From NCBI RefSeq assembly GCF_051020955.1, contig NW_027476250.1, positions 124,001-188,000 of the forward strand: a stretch of DNA of 64,000 nucleotides, given 5' to 3'. The stretch's first letter is position 1; each line of letters starts with the position of its first letter. This DNA comes from Megalopta genalis (lineage: Eukaryota; Arthropoda; Insecta; Hymenoptera; Halictidae). Under the pieces are notes generated by a model. That model ran no database searches. It saw nothing but the letters and a program-made list of their open reading frames with translations, and had not been told where the DNA came from. Below are positions 13,319-25,556 of the stretch, piece after piece. The translations under genes and the position numbers were made by a program.

Positions 13319-16300
13319 CCGTTTGTTTCCCCTGCATTTGAGGCTATATCAGTTATATGGCAAGTATCTGATGCTAAATCATTTGTTTCGCATGGATTTG
13401 AAGCTATAGCACCTATATCCCATGTGTTCGTAGCTCAATATTTGTTTCGCATGGATTTGAAGCTAAACCTTCTACATCCCATTAATTTGAAGCTAAATCA
13501 TATGTTTCGCATGGATATGGAGCTAACTCGTTTGTTTCTCCTGCATTTGAAGCTATATCACTTATATTGCAAGTATCTGAACCTAAATCATTTGTTTCAC
13601 ATGGATTTGAAGATAAGCCGCCTACTTCGCATTGATTTGTAGCTAAATCATGCGTACCACATGGATTTTGAAGCTAACTCGTTCGTTTCGCCTGCATTTG
13701 ATGCTATATCACTTATATCGCTAGTGTTTGAAGGTAAATCATTTGTTTCGCATGGATTTGAAGCTAATCCTTCTACATCGCATTGATTTGAAGCTAAATC
13801 ATGCGTTCCGCTTGGATTTGAAGCTATACCTTCTACATCTCTTTGATTTGAAGCTAAATCATGTGTTTTGCATGGATTTGAAGCTAACTCGTTTGTTTCC
13901 CCTGCATTTGAGGCTATATCAGTTATATGGCAAGTATCTGATGCTAAATCATTTGTTTCGCATGGATTTGAAGCTATAGCACCTATATCCCATGTGTTCG
14001 TAGCTCAATCTTTTGTTTCGCATTGATCTGAAGCTAAACCTTCTACATCGCATTGATTTGCAGCGAAATCATGTGTTTCGCATAGATTTGAAGCTAACTC
14101 GTTCGTTTCGCCTGCATTTTATGCTATATCAATTATATCACAAGTGTTTGATGCTAAATCAATTGTTTCGCATGGATTTGTAGCTAAACCTTCTACATCG
14201 TATCGATTTGAAGAAAAATGATATGTATCGAATGGATTTTGAAGCTACCCCGTTTGATTCGTCTCCATTTGCAGTTATATCACTTATATCACAAGTGTTT
14301 GAAGCTAAATCATTTGTTTCGCATGGATTTGTAGCTAAACCTTCTACATCGCATTGATTTGTAGGTAAATCATGTGTTTCGTTTGGATTTGAAGCTAAAC
14401 CTTCTACATCGTATCGATTTGAAGCAAAATGATATGTATCGCATGGCTTTTGAAGCTACCCCGTTTGAATCGTCAGCATTTGCAGCTATATCACCTATAT
14501 CACAAGTGTTTGAAGCTAAATCATTTGTCTCGCATGGATTTCAATCTAAACCTTCTATATCGCATTCATTTGAAGCTAAATCATGTGCTTCGCTTGTATT
14601 TGAAGCTATACTTTCTACATCGCTTTGATTTGAAGCTAAATCATGTGTTTTGCATGGATTTGATGCTAACTCGTTTGTTTCCCTTGCATTTGAAGTTATT
14701 TCAGTTATATCGCAAGTATCTGATGCTAAATCATGCGTTTCGCTTGGATTTGAAGCTAAACCTTCTACATCGCATTGATTTGCAGCTAAATCATGTGTTT
14801 CGCATGGATTTGATGCTAACTCATTTGTTTCCCCTGCATTTGAAGCTATATCAGTTATATCGCAAGTATCTGATGCTAAATCATTTGTTTCGCATGGATT
14901 TGAAGCTAAACCTTCTACATCGCATTGATTTGAAGCTAACTCGTTCGTTTCGCCTGCATTTGATGCTATATCACTTATATCGCTAGTGTTTGAAGGTAAA
15001 TCATTTGTTTCGCATGGATTTGAAGCTAATCCTTCTACATCGCATTGATTTGAAGCTAAATCATGCGTTTCGCTTAGATTTGAAGCTGTACCTTCTACAT
15101 CTCTTTGATTTGAAGCTAAATCATGTGTTTTGCATGGATTTGAAGCTAACTCGTTTGTTTCCCCTGCATTTGAGGCTATATCAGTTATATGGCAAGTATC
15201 TGATGCTAAATCATTTGTTTCGCATGAATTTGAAGCTATAGCACCTATATCCCATGTGTTCGTAGCTCAATCTTTTGTTTCGCATGGATCTGAAGCTAAA
15301 CCTTCTACATCCCATTAATTTGAAGCTAAATCATATGTTTCGCATGGATATGGAGCTAACTCGTTTGTTTCTCCTGCGTTTGAAGCTATATCACTTATAT
15401 TGCAAGTATCTGAACCTAAATCATTTGTTTCGCATGGATTTGAAGCTAAACCTTCTACATCGCATTGATTTGCAGCTAAATCACGTGTTTCGCATGGATT
15501 TGTAGCTATCCCGTTTGATTCGTCTGCATTTGCAGCTACATCACTTATATCCCAAGTGTTTGGAGGTAAATCATTTGTTTCGCATGGATTTGAAGCTAAA
15601 CCTTCTACATCGCATTGATTTGAAGCTAAAACATGTGTTTCGCTTGGATTTGAAGCTAAACCTTCTACATCGCATTGATTTGAAGCTAAATCATGTGTTT
15701 CGTTTGGATTTGAAGCTACACCTTCAACATCGCTTTGATTTGAAGCTAAATCATGTGTTTTGCATGGATTTGATGCTAACTCGTTTGTTTCCCTTGCATT
15801 TGGAATTATTTCAGTTATATCGCAAGTATCTGATGCTAAATCATGCGTTTCGCTTGGATTTGAAGCTAAACCTTTTACATCGCATTGATTTGCAGCTAAA
15901 TCATGTGTTTTGCATGGATTTGAAGCTAACCCGTTTGTTTCCCCCGCATTTGAGGCTATATCAGTTATATTGCAAGTATCTGATGCTAAATCATTTGTTT
16001 CGCATGGATTTGAAGCTATAGCACCTATATCCCATGTGTTCGTAGCTCAATCTTTTGTTTCGCATGGATCTGAAGCTAAACCTTCTACATCCCATTAATT
16101 TGAAGCTAAATCATATGTTTCGCATGGATATGGAGCTAACTCGTTTGTTTCTCCTGCATTTGAAGCTATATCACTTATATTGCAAGTATCTGAACCTAAA
16201 TCATTTGTTTCGCATGGATTTGAAGATAAGCCTCCTACTTCGCATTGATTTGTAGCTAAATCATGCGTACCGCATGGATTTTGAAGCTAACTCGTTCGTT

Positions 16301-18684
16301 TCGCCTGCATTTGATGCTATATCACTTATATCGCTAGTGTTTGAAGGTAAATCATTTGTTTCGCATGGATTTGAAGCTAATCCTTCTACATCGCATTGAT
16401 TTGAAGCTAAATCATGCGTTCCGCTTGGATTTGAAGCTATACCTTCTACATCTCTTTGATTTGAAGCTAAATCATGTGTTTTGCATGGATTTGAAGCTAA
16501 CTCGTTTGTTTCCCCTGCATTTGAGGCTATATCAGTTATATGACAAGTATCTGATGCTAAATCATTTGTTTCGCATGGATTTGAAGCTATAGCACCTATA
16601 TCCCATGTGTTCGTAGCTCAATCTTTTGTTTCGCATGGATCTGAAGCTAAACCTTCTACATCCCATTAATTTGAAGCTAAATCATATGTTTCGCATGGAT
16701 ATGGAGCTAACTCGTTTGTTTCTCCTGCATTTGAAGCTATATCACTTATATTGCAAGTATCTGAACCTAAATCATTTGTTTCGCATGGATTTGAAGATAA
16801 GCCTCCTACTTCGCATTGATTTGTAGCTAAATCATGCGTACCGCATGGATTTTGAAGCTAACTCGTTTGTTCCGTCTGCATTTTAAGCTATATCACTTAT
16901 ATCCCAATTGTTTGAAGCTAAATCATTTGTTTCGCATGGATTTGAAGCTAATCCTTCTACATGGCATTGAATTGAAGCTAAATCATGCGTTTCGCTTGGA
17001 TTTGAAGCTATACCTTCTACATCTCTTTGATTTGAAGCTAAATCATGTGTTTTGCATGGATTTGAAGCTAACTCGTTTGTTTCCCCTGCATTTGAGGCTA
17101 TATCAGTTATATGGCAAGTATCTGATGCTAAATCATGCGTTTCGCATGGATTTGAAGCTATAGCACCTATATCCCATGTGTTCGTAGCTCAATCTTTTGT
17201 TTCGCATGGATCTGAAGCTAAACCTTCTACATTCCATTAATTTGAAGCTAAATCATATGTTTCGCATGGATATGGAGCTAACTCGTTTGTTTCTCCTGCG
17301 TTTGAAGCTATATCACTTATATTGCAAGTATCTGAACCTAAATCATTTGTTACGCATGGATTTGTAGCTAAACCTTCTACATCGTATTGATTTGTAGGTA
17401 AATCATGTGTTTCGTTTGGATTTGAAGCTACACCTTCAACATCGCTTTGATTTGAAGCTAAATCATGTGTTTTGCATGGATTTGATGCTAACTCGTTTGT
17501 TTCCCTTGCATTTGAAGTTATTTCAGTTATATCGCAAGTATCTGATGCTAAATCATGCGTTTCGCTTGGATTTGAAGCTAAACCTTCTACATCGCATTGA
17601 TTTGCAGCTAAATCATGTGTTTCGCATGGATTTGATGCTAACTCATTTGTTTCGCATGGATGTGAAGCTAAACCTTCTACATCGCATTGATTTGAAGCGA
17701 AATCGTGTGTTTTGCATGGACCTTATGCTAACGCGTTTGTTTCCACTGCATTTGAATCTATATCACTTATATCGCATGTATCTGATGCTAAATCATTTGT
17801 TTCGCATGGATTTGAAGCTAAACCTTCTACATAGCATTGATTTGAAGCTTAATAATGTGTTTTGCTTGGAATTAAAGCTAACTCGTTTGTTTCCCCTGCA
17901 TTTGAAGCATATATCACTTCTATCGCAAGTATCTAAAGCTAAATCATTTCTTTTGCATGGATTTGAAGCTAAACCTTCTACATAGCATTGGTTTGAAGCT
18001 TAGTAATGTGTATTGCTTGGATATGAAGCTAACTCGTTTGTTTCCCCGTACATTTGTAGCTATATCTCTTATATCGGAACAATCTGATGCTAAATCATTT
18101 GTGTCGCATCGATTTGAAGCTAAACCTTCCACATATCATTGATTTAAAGCTTAATAATGTGTCTTGCATGGAGTTGAAGCTAACTCGTTCGTTTCCCCTG
18201 CATTTGAAGCTATATCACTTATATCGCAAGTATCTGATGTTAAATCATTTGCTTCGCGAGGATTTGAAGCTAATCATTCTACACCGCATTGATTTGAAGC
18301 TTAATCATGTGTATTGCATGGATTTGAAGCTACCTCGCTTGTTTGCCCTGCATTTGAAGCTGTATCACTTATATCGCAAGCATCTGAAGCTAAATCATTT
18401 GTGTCTCATGGATTTGAACCTACATCATCTACATATCATTGATTTGCAGCTGAATCATGTGTTTCGCATGGATTTGAAGCTAACTCGTTTGTTTCGTCTG
18501 CATTTGAAGCTATACCACTTTTATCCCAAGTGTTTGATGCTAAATCATTTGTATCGCATGGATTGGAAGCTAATCCTTCTACTTCGCATTGATTTAAAGC
18601 TAAATCATGTGTTTCGCTTGGATTTGAAGCTAATCCTTCTACATCGCATTGATTTGAAGATAAATCATGTGTTTTGCTATGATT

Positions 18685-19308
18685 TCATGCTAACTCGTTC
18701 GTTTCGCCTGCATTTGATGCTATATCCCTTATATCGCAAGTATCTGAAGCTAAATCATTTGATTCGCATGGATTTGTAGCTAAACCTTCTACATCATATT
18801 GATTTGAAGCTAACTCATTTGTTTCGCATGGATTTGAAGCTAAACATTCTACATCGCATGGATTTGAAGCTAAGCCTTCTATTTCGCATGGATTTAAAGG
18901 TAATGATGTGTATCGCATGCATATTGAAGCTAACTCGTTTGATTCGTCTGCATTTGAAGCTATATCACTTATATCACAAGTGTTTGAAGCTAAATCATTT
19001 GTCTCGCATGGATTTGAATCTAAACCTTCTATATCGCATTCATTTGAAGCTAAATCATGCGTTTCGCTTGGATTTGAAGCTATACCTTCTACATCTCTTT
19101 GATTTGAAGCTAAATCATGTGTTTTGCATGGATTTGAAGCTAACCCGTTTGTTTCCCCTGCATTTGAGGCTATATCAGTTATATGGCAAGTATCTGATGC
19201 TAAATCATTTGTTTCGCATGGATTTGAAGCTATAGCACCTACACCCATGTGTTCGTAGCTCAATCTTTTGTTTCGCATGGATCTGAAGCTAAACCTTCTA
19301 CATCCCAT
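18685..19308 (-). other. Open minus-strand frame of 207 codons; decapeptide repeat, probably not a gene
   Basis: No known family is recognised. The frame reads ten-residue repeats of the form xC[ED]xx[DE][LI]ASN, for example PCETNDLASN, TCDISDIASN, ADESNELASN, PSETHDLASN and QCDVEGLASN in five-step order. Residues 1-25 and 129-138 are out of this phase (Arg/Ser-rich and ICMRYTSLPL) because of one-base deletions and a compensating insertion in the DNA. There is no signal peptide, no membrane segment and no conserved start: the consensus of this frame contains no Met, and the ATG arises only in the shifted part. A virtually identical frame occurs at five other places. It is listed because it is one of the longer protein-like frames, not because coding is shown. 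Confidence 0.12.
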
Positions 19309-20214
19309 TAATTTGAAGCTAAATCATATGTTTCGCATGGATATGGAGCTAACTCGTTTGTTTCTCCTGCATTTGAAGCTATATCACTTATATTGCAAGT
19401 ATCTGAACCTAAATCATTTGTTTCGCATGGATTTGAAGATAAGCCTCCTACTTCGCATTGATTTGTAGCTAAATCATGCGTACCGCATGGATTTTGAAGC
19501 TAACCCGTTCGTTTCGCCTGCATTTGATGCTATATCACTTATATCGCTAGTGTTTGAAGGTAAATCACTTGTTTCGCATGGATTTGAAGCTAATCCTTCT
19601 ACATCGCATTGATTTGAAGCTAAATCATGCGTTTCGCTTGGATTTGAAGCTGTACCTTCTACATCTCTTTGATTTGAAGCTAAATCATGTGTTTTGCATG
19701 GATTTGAAGCTAACTCGTTTTTTTCCCCTGCATTTGAGGCTATATCACTTATATCGCAAGTATCTAATGCTAAATCATTTGCTTCGCAAGGATTTGAAGC
19801 TAATCATTCTACACCGCATTGATTTGAAGCTTAATCATGTGTTTTGCATGGATTTGAAGCTACCTCGCTTGTTTGCCCTGCATTTGAAGCTGTATCACTT
19901 ATATCGCAAGCATCTGAAGCTAAATCATTTGTGTCTCATCGATTTGAACCTACATCATCTACATATCATTGATTTGCAGCTGAATCATGTGTTTCGCATG
20001 GATTTGAAGCTAACTCGTTTGTTTCGTCTGCATTTGAAGCTATACCACTTTTATCCCAAGTGTTTGATGCTAAATCATTTGTATCGCATGGATTGGAAGC
20101 TAATCCTGCTACTTCGCATTGATTTAAAGCTAAATCATGTGTTTCGCTTGGATTTGAAGCTAATCCTTCTACATCGCATTGATTTGAAGATAAATCATGT
20201 GTTTTGCTATGATT

Positions 20215-20838
20215 TCATGCTAACTCGTTCGTTTCGCCTGCATTTGATGCTATATCCCTTATATCGCAAGTATCTGAAGCTAAATCATTTGATTCGCATG
20301 GATTTGTAGCTAAACCTTCTACATCATATTGATTTGAAGCTAACTCATTTGTTTCGCATGGATTTGAAGCTAAACATTCTACATCGCATGGATTTGAAGC
20401 TAAGCCTTCTATTTCGCATGGATTTAAAGGTAATGATGTGTATCGCATGCATATTGAAGCTAACTCGTTTGATTCGTCTGCATTTGAAGCTATATCACTT
20501 ATATCACAAGTGTTTGAAGCTAAATCATTTGTCTCGCATGGATTTGAATCTAAACCTTCTATATCGCATTCATTTGAAGCTAAATCATGCGTTTCGCTTG
20601 GATTTGAAGCTATACCTTCTACATCTCTTTGATTTGAAGCTAAATCATGTGTTTTGCATGGATTTGAAGCTAACCCGTTTGTTTCCCCTGCATTTGAGGC
20701 TATATCAGTTATATGGCAAGTATCTGATGCTAAATCATTTGTTTCGCATGGATTTGAAGCTATAGCACCTATACCCACGTGTTCGTAGCTCAATCTTTTG
20801 TTTCGCATGGATCTGAAGCTAAACCTTCTACATCCCAT
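20215..20838 (-). other. Second copy of the 207-codon minus-strand decapeptide frame
   Basis: Same length and nearly the same residues as 18685-19308, from which it arose by the 1,530-bp tandem duplication. Two residue changes are visible in the out-of-phase beginning (EHVGIGA against EHMGVGA). Its persistence through recent duplication needs no selection. Confidence 0.1.
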
Positions 20839-21712
20839 TAATTTGAAGCTAAATCATATGTTTCGCATGGATATGGAGCTAACTCGTTTGTTTCTCCTGC
20901 ATTTGAAGCTATATCACTTATATTGCAAGTATCTGAACCTAAATCATTTGTTTCGCATGGATTTGAAGATAAGCCTCCTACTTCGCATTGATTTGTAGCT
21001 AAATCATGCGTACCGCATGGATTTTGAAGCTAACTCGTTCGTTTCGCCTGCATTTGATGCTATATCACTTATATCGCTAGTGTTTGAAGGTAAATCACTT
21101 GTTTCGCATGGATTAGAAGCTAATCCTTCTACATCGCATTGATTTGAAGCTAAATCATGCGTTCCGCTTGGATTTGAAGCTATACCTTCTACATCTCTTT
21201 GATTTGAAGCTAAATCATGTGTTTTGCATGGATTTGAAGCTAACTCGTTTGTTTCCCCTGCATTTGAGGCTATATCAGTTATATGGCAAGTATCTGATGC
21301 TAAATCATTTGTTTCGCATGGATTTGAAGCTATAGCACCTATATCCCATGTGTTCGTAGCTCAATCTTTTGTTTCGCATGGATCTGAAGCTAAACCTTCT
21401 ACATCCCATTAATTTGAAGCTAAATCATATGTTTCGCATGGATATGGAGCTAACTCGTTTGTTTCTCCTGCGTTTGAAGCTATATCACTTATATTGCAAG
21501 TATCTGAACCTAAATCATTTGTTTCGCATGGATTTGAAGCTAAACCTTCTACATCGTATCGATTTGAAGAAAAATGATATGTATCGAATGGATTTTGAAG
21601 CTACCCCGTTTGATTCGTCTCCATTTGCAGTTATATCACTTATATCACAAGTGTTTGAAGCTAAATCATTTGTTTCGCATGGATTTGTAGCTAAACCTTC
21701 TAAATCGCATTG

Positions 21713-23199
21713 ATTTGAAGCTAAATCATGTGATTCGTTTGGATTTGAAGCTAATTCGTTTGTTTCGCTTGCATTTGAAACTATATCACATATATCCCAC
21801 GTGTTTGATGCTCAAACATTTGCTTCGCATGGATTTGAAGCTAATCCTTCTACATCGCATTGATTTGAAGCTAACTCGTTAGTTTCGTTTGCATTTGAAG
21901 CTATATCACTTATATCGCAAGTATCTTAAGCTAAATCATTTGTGTCGCATGGATTTGAAGCTAAACTTTCTACATCGAATCTAAATCATGTGATTTGCTT
22001 GGATTGGAAGCTAACTCATTTGATCCGTCTGCATGTGAAGCTGTATCACTTATATCGTAAGTATCTGAATCAAAATCATTTGTGTCTCATGGATTTGAAA
22101 CAAAACCTTCTACATAGCATTCATTTGAAGCTAAATCATGTGTTTCGCTTGGATTTGAAGCTAAAACTTATACATCGCATTGATTTGAAGCTAAATCATG
22201 TGTTTCGCATGGATTTGAAGCTAACTCGTTAGTCTCGTCTCCATTTGAAGCTATATCACTTATATCGCTAGTATCTAAAGCTAAATCATTTGTTTCGCAT
22301 GGATTTGAAGCTAATCCTTCTACATCGCATTGATTTGCAGCTAAATCATGTGTTTCGCATGGATTTGAAGCTAAACCTTCTACATCGCATTGATTTGAAG
22401 CTAAATCATGTGATTGGTTTGGATTTGAAGCTAATTCGTTTGTTTCGCTTGCATTTGAAGCTATATCACATATATCCCACGTGTTTGAAGCTCAAACATT
22501 TGCTTCGCTTGGATTTGAAGCTAATCCTTCTACATCGCATTGATTTGAAACTAAATCATGTGATTCGCTTGGATTTGAAGCTATATCACTTATATCCCAA
22601 GCGTTTGAAAGTAAATCATTTGTTTCGCATGGATTTGAAGCTAAACCTTCATAAATCGCATTGCTTTGAGGCTAAATCATGTGATTCGCTTGGATTTGAA
22701 GCTAACTCGTTTGTTTCGTCTGCATTTGAAGCTGTATCAATTATATCACAAGTATCTAAATCTATATCATTTGTTTCGCATGGATTTGAAGCTAATCCTT
22801 CTACATCGCATTGATTTGCAGATAAATCATGTGTTTCGCATGGATTTGAAGCTAAACCTTCTACATCGCATTGATTTGAAGCTAAATCATGTGATTCGTT
22901 TGGATTTGAAGCTAATTCGTTTGTTTCGCTTGCATTTGAAGCTATATCACATATATCCCACGTGTTTGAATCTCATTCATTTGCTTCGCTTGGATTTGAA
23001 GCTAATCCTTCTACATCGCAGTGATTTGAAGCTAAATCATGTGATTCGCTTGGATTGGAAGCTATCTTGTTTATTTCGTCTGCATTTGAAGCTGTGTCAC
23101 TTATATCGCAAGTATCTGATGCTAAATCATTTGTGTCTCATGGATTTGAACCTAAACAGTCTACACAGCATTGATTTGTAGCTAAATCATGTCTTTCGC
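21713..23199. repeat. Patchwork segment derived from the 4-7 kb region
   Basis: 21713-22316 aligns with 6245-6848 (offset 15,468), and 22042-22970 aligns with 4262-5070 (offset 17,780, then 17,900). The two source matches overlap because the sources are themselves related. The left junction falls within the unit aaatcgcattgatttgaagc near 21700, where block L copy 2 instead continues with ttgtaggtaaatc. It looks like a template switch or unequal crossover in register. Confidence 0.75.
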
Positions 23200-25556
23200 A
23201 TGGATTTGATGCTAACTCGTTTGTTTCGTCTGCATTTGAAGCTATATCACATATATCCCAAGTGTTTGAAGCTCAATCATTTGGTTCGCTTGGATTTGAA
23301 GCTAATCCTTCTACATCGCATTGATTTGAAGCTTAATAATGTGTTTTGCTTGGAATTAAAGCTAACTCGTTTGTTTCGTCTGCATTTGAAGCTATATCAC
23401 TTAAATCCCACGTGTTTGAAGCTCAATCATTTGTTTCCCATGGATTTGAAGCTAAACCTTCTACATCTTATTGATTTGAAGCTAAATCATGTGATTCGTT
23501 TGGATTTGAAGCTAATCCTTCTACATCGCATTGATTTGCAGCTAAATCATGTGTTTCGCATGGATTTGAAGCTAACTCGTTTGCTTCGTCTGCATTTGAA
23601 GCTGTATCACTTATATCGCAAGTATCTGAAGATAAATCATTTGTGTCTCATGGATTTGAAGCTAAACCTTATACATCGCATTGATTTGAAGCTAAATCAT
23701 GTGATTCGCTTGGATTTGAAGCTAATCCTTCTACATCGCATTGACTTGATGCTAAATCATGTGATTCGCTTGGATTGGATGCTAACTTGTTTATTTCGTC
23801 TGCAGTTGTGGCTGTATCACTTATATCGCAAGTATCTAAAGCTAAATCATTTGTGTCGCCTGGATTTGAAGTTAAACCTTCTACATAGCATTGATTTGAA
23901 GCTTTATAATTTGTTTTGCTTGGAATTAAAGCTAACTCGTTTGTTTCCCCTGCATTTGATGCATATATCACTTATATCGCAAGTATCTAAAGCTAAATCA
24001 TTTGTTTCGCATGGATTTGAAGCTAAACCTTCTACATAGCATTGATTTAATTCTAAATCATGGGTTTCGCTTGGATTGGAAGCTAACTCGTTTATTTCGT
24101 CTGCATTTGAAGCTGTGTCAATTATATCGCAAGTATCTGAAGCTATATCATTTGTGTCTCATGGATTTGAAGCTAAACCTTCTACATAGCATTGATTTGC
24201 AGCTAAATCTGCATTTGAAGCTATATCACATATATCCCAAGTGTTTGAAGCTCAATCATTTGCTCCGCATGGATTTGAAGCTAATCCTTCTACATCGCAT
24301 TGATTTGAAGCTAACTCGTTAGTTTCGTCTGCATTTGAAGCTACATCACTTATATCGCAAGTATCTTAAGCTAAATCATTTGTGTCGCATGGATTTGAAG
24401 CTAAACTTTCTACATCGAATCTAAATCATGTGATTTGCTTGGATTGGAAGCTAACTCATTTGATCCGTCTGCATTTCAAGCTGTATCACTTATATCGTAA
24501 GTATCTGAATCAAAATCATTTGTGTCTCATGGATTTGAAACAAAACCTTCTACATAGCATTCATTTGAAGCTAAATCATTTGTTTCGCTTGGATTTGAAG
24601 CTAAAACTTATACATCGCATTGATTTGAAGCTAAATCATGTGTTTCGCATGGATTTGAAGCTAACTCGTTAGTCTCGTCTGCATTTGAAGCTATATCACT
24701 TTTATCGCTAGTATCTAAAGCTAAATCATTTGTTTCGCATGGATTTGAAGCTAAACTTTCTACATCGCATTGATTTGAAGCTAAATCATGTGATTCGCTT
24801 GGATTGGAAGCTAACTCGTTAGTCTCGTCTGCATTTGAAGCTATATCACTTATATCGCTAGTATCTAAAGCTAAATCATTTGTTTCGCACGGATTTGAAG
24901 CTAAACCTTCTACATCGCATTGATTTGCAACTAAATCATGTGTTTCGCATGGATTTGAAGCTAACTCGTTTGTTTCGTCTGCATTTGAAGCTATATCACT
25001 TATATCCCAAGCGTTGAAAGTAAATTATTTTTTTCGCATGGATTTGAAGCTAAACCTTCTACATCGCACTGCTTTGAAGCTAAATCATGTGATTCGCTTG
25101 GATTTGAAGCTAACTCGTTCGTTTTGTCTGTATCTGAAGCTATATCACTTATATCGGTAGTATATGAAGCTAAATCATTAGTGTCTCATGGATTTGAAGC
25201 GAAACCTTCTACATAGCATTGATTTGAAGCTTAATCATGTGTTTTGTATGGATTTGAAGCTAACTCGTTTTTTTCCCCTGAATTTGAAGCTATATCGCTT
25301 ATATCGCAAGTATCTGATGCTAAATCATTTGTTTCGCTTCGATTTGAAGCTATACCATCTACATTGCATTGATTTGCAGCTAAATCATGAGTTTCGCATG
25401 GATTTGAAGCTAAACCTTCTACATCGCATTGATTTGCATCTAAACCATGTGTTTCGCAAGGATTTGGAGCTAACTCGTTTGTTTCGTCTGCATTTGAAGC
25501 TATATCTCTTAGATCCCAAGTGTTTGAAGCTAAATCATTTGTTTCGCATGGATTTG
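23200..25556. repeat. Copy of 9661-12017 (offset 13,539 bp)
   Basis: About 2.36 kb that matches 9661-12017 with only a few base differences (23210 t for a, the tttgtttcg version near 24970, gttcgttttg near 25118, tatcgctt near 25295). It ends inside segment A copy 4, where the sequence follows the long version found at position 1 rather than the short version at 12017. A minus-strand frame of 100 codons (23669-23971) is repeated from 10130-10432. Confidence 0.87.

Larger units (their letters stand above)
18181..21240. repeat. 1,530-bp direct tandem duplication inside block L
   Basis: 18181-19710 and 19711-21240 are adjacent copies at a constant offset of 1,530 bp, exactly 51 x 30. Differences include cttcgcgagg near 18265 against cttcgcaagg, and gatgttaaatc against aatgctaaatc near 18236. 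The equivalent pair in the second copy of block L has an offset of 1,470 bp because two units were exchanged or lost near 36.1 kb. The third copy of the block (38.2-43.9 kb) keeps only one member. Confidence 0.88.
11990..21712. repeat. Large segmental duplication L, copy 1 (about 9.7 kb)
   Basis: Aligns with 28358-38170. The offset is 16,368 bp at first, 16,518 after a 150-bp (five-unit) gain in the other copy near 29.2 kb, and 16,458 after a 60-bp change near 36.1 kb. About ten single-base differences were noticed over 12.9-19.5 kb, for example at 13319 (c/t), near 15801 (gga/gaa), 17733 (g/t) and 18269 (g/a). Inner markers are the 571-bp spaced segment starting gatctgaagctaaaccttct and its NdeI-like catatg units. 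No gene is carried. Confidence 0.9.

Noticed and set aside
13720..13760. Splice-like signals: gaaggtaaat (donor-like) and tttgcag (acceptor-like) in many units
   Set aside because: They are short, recur as ordinary unit variants and are not paired with any coding exon.
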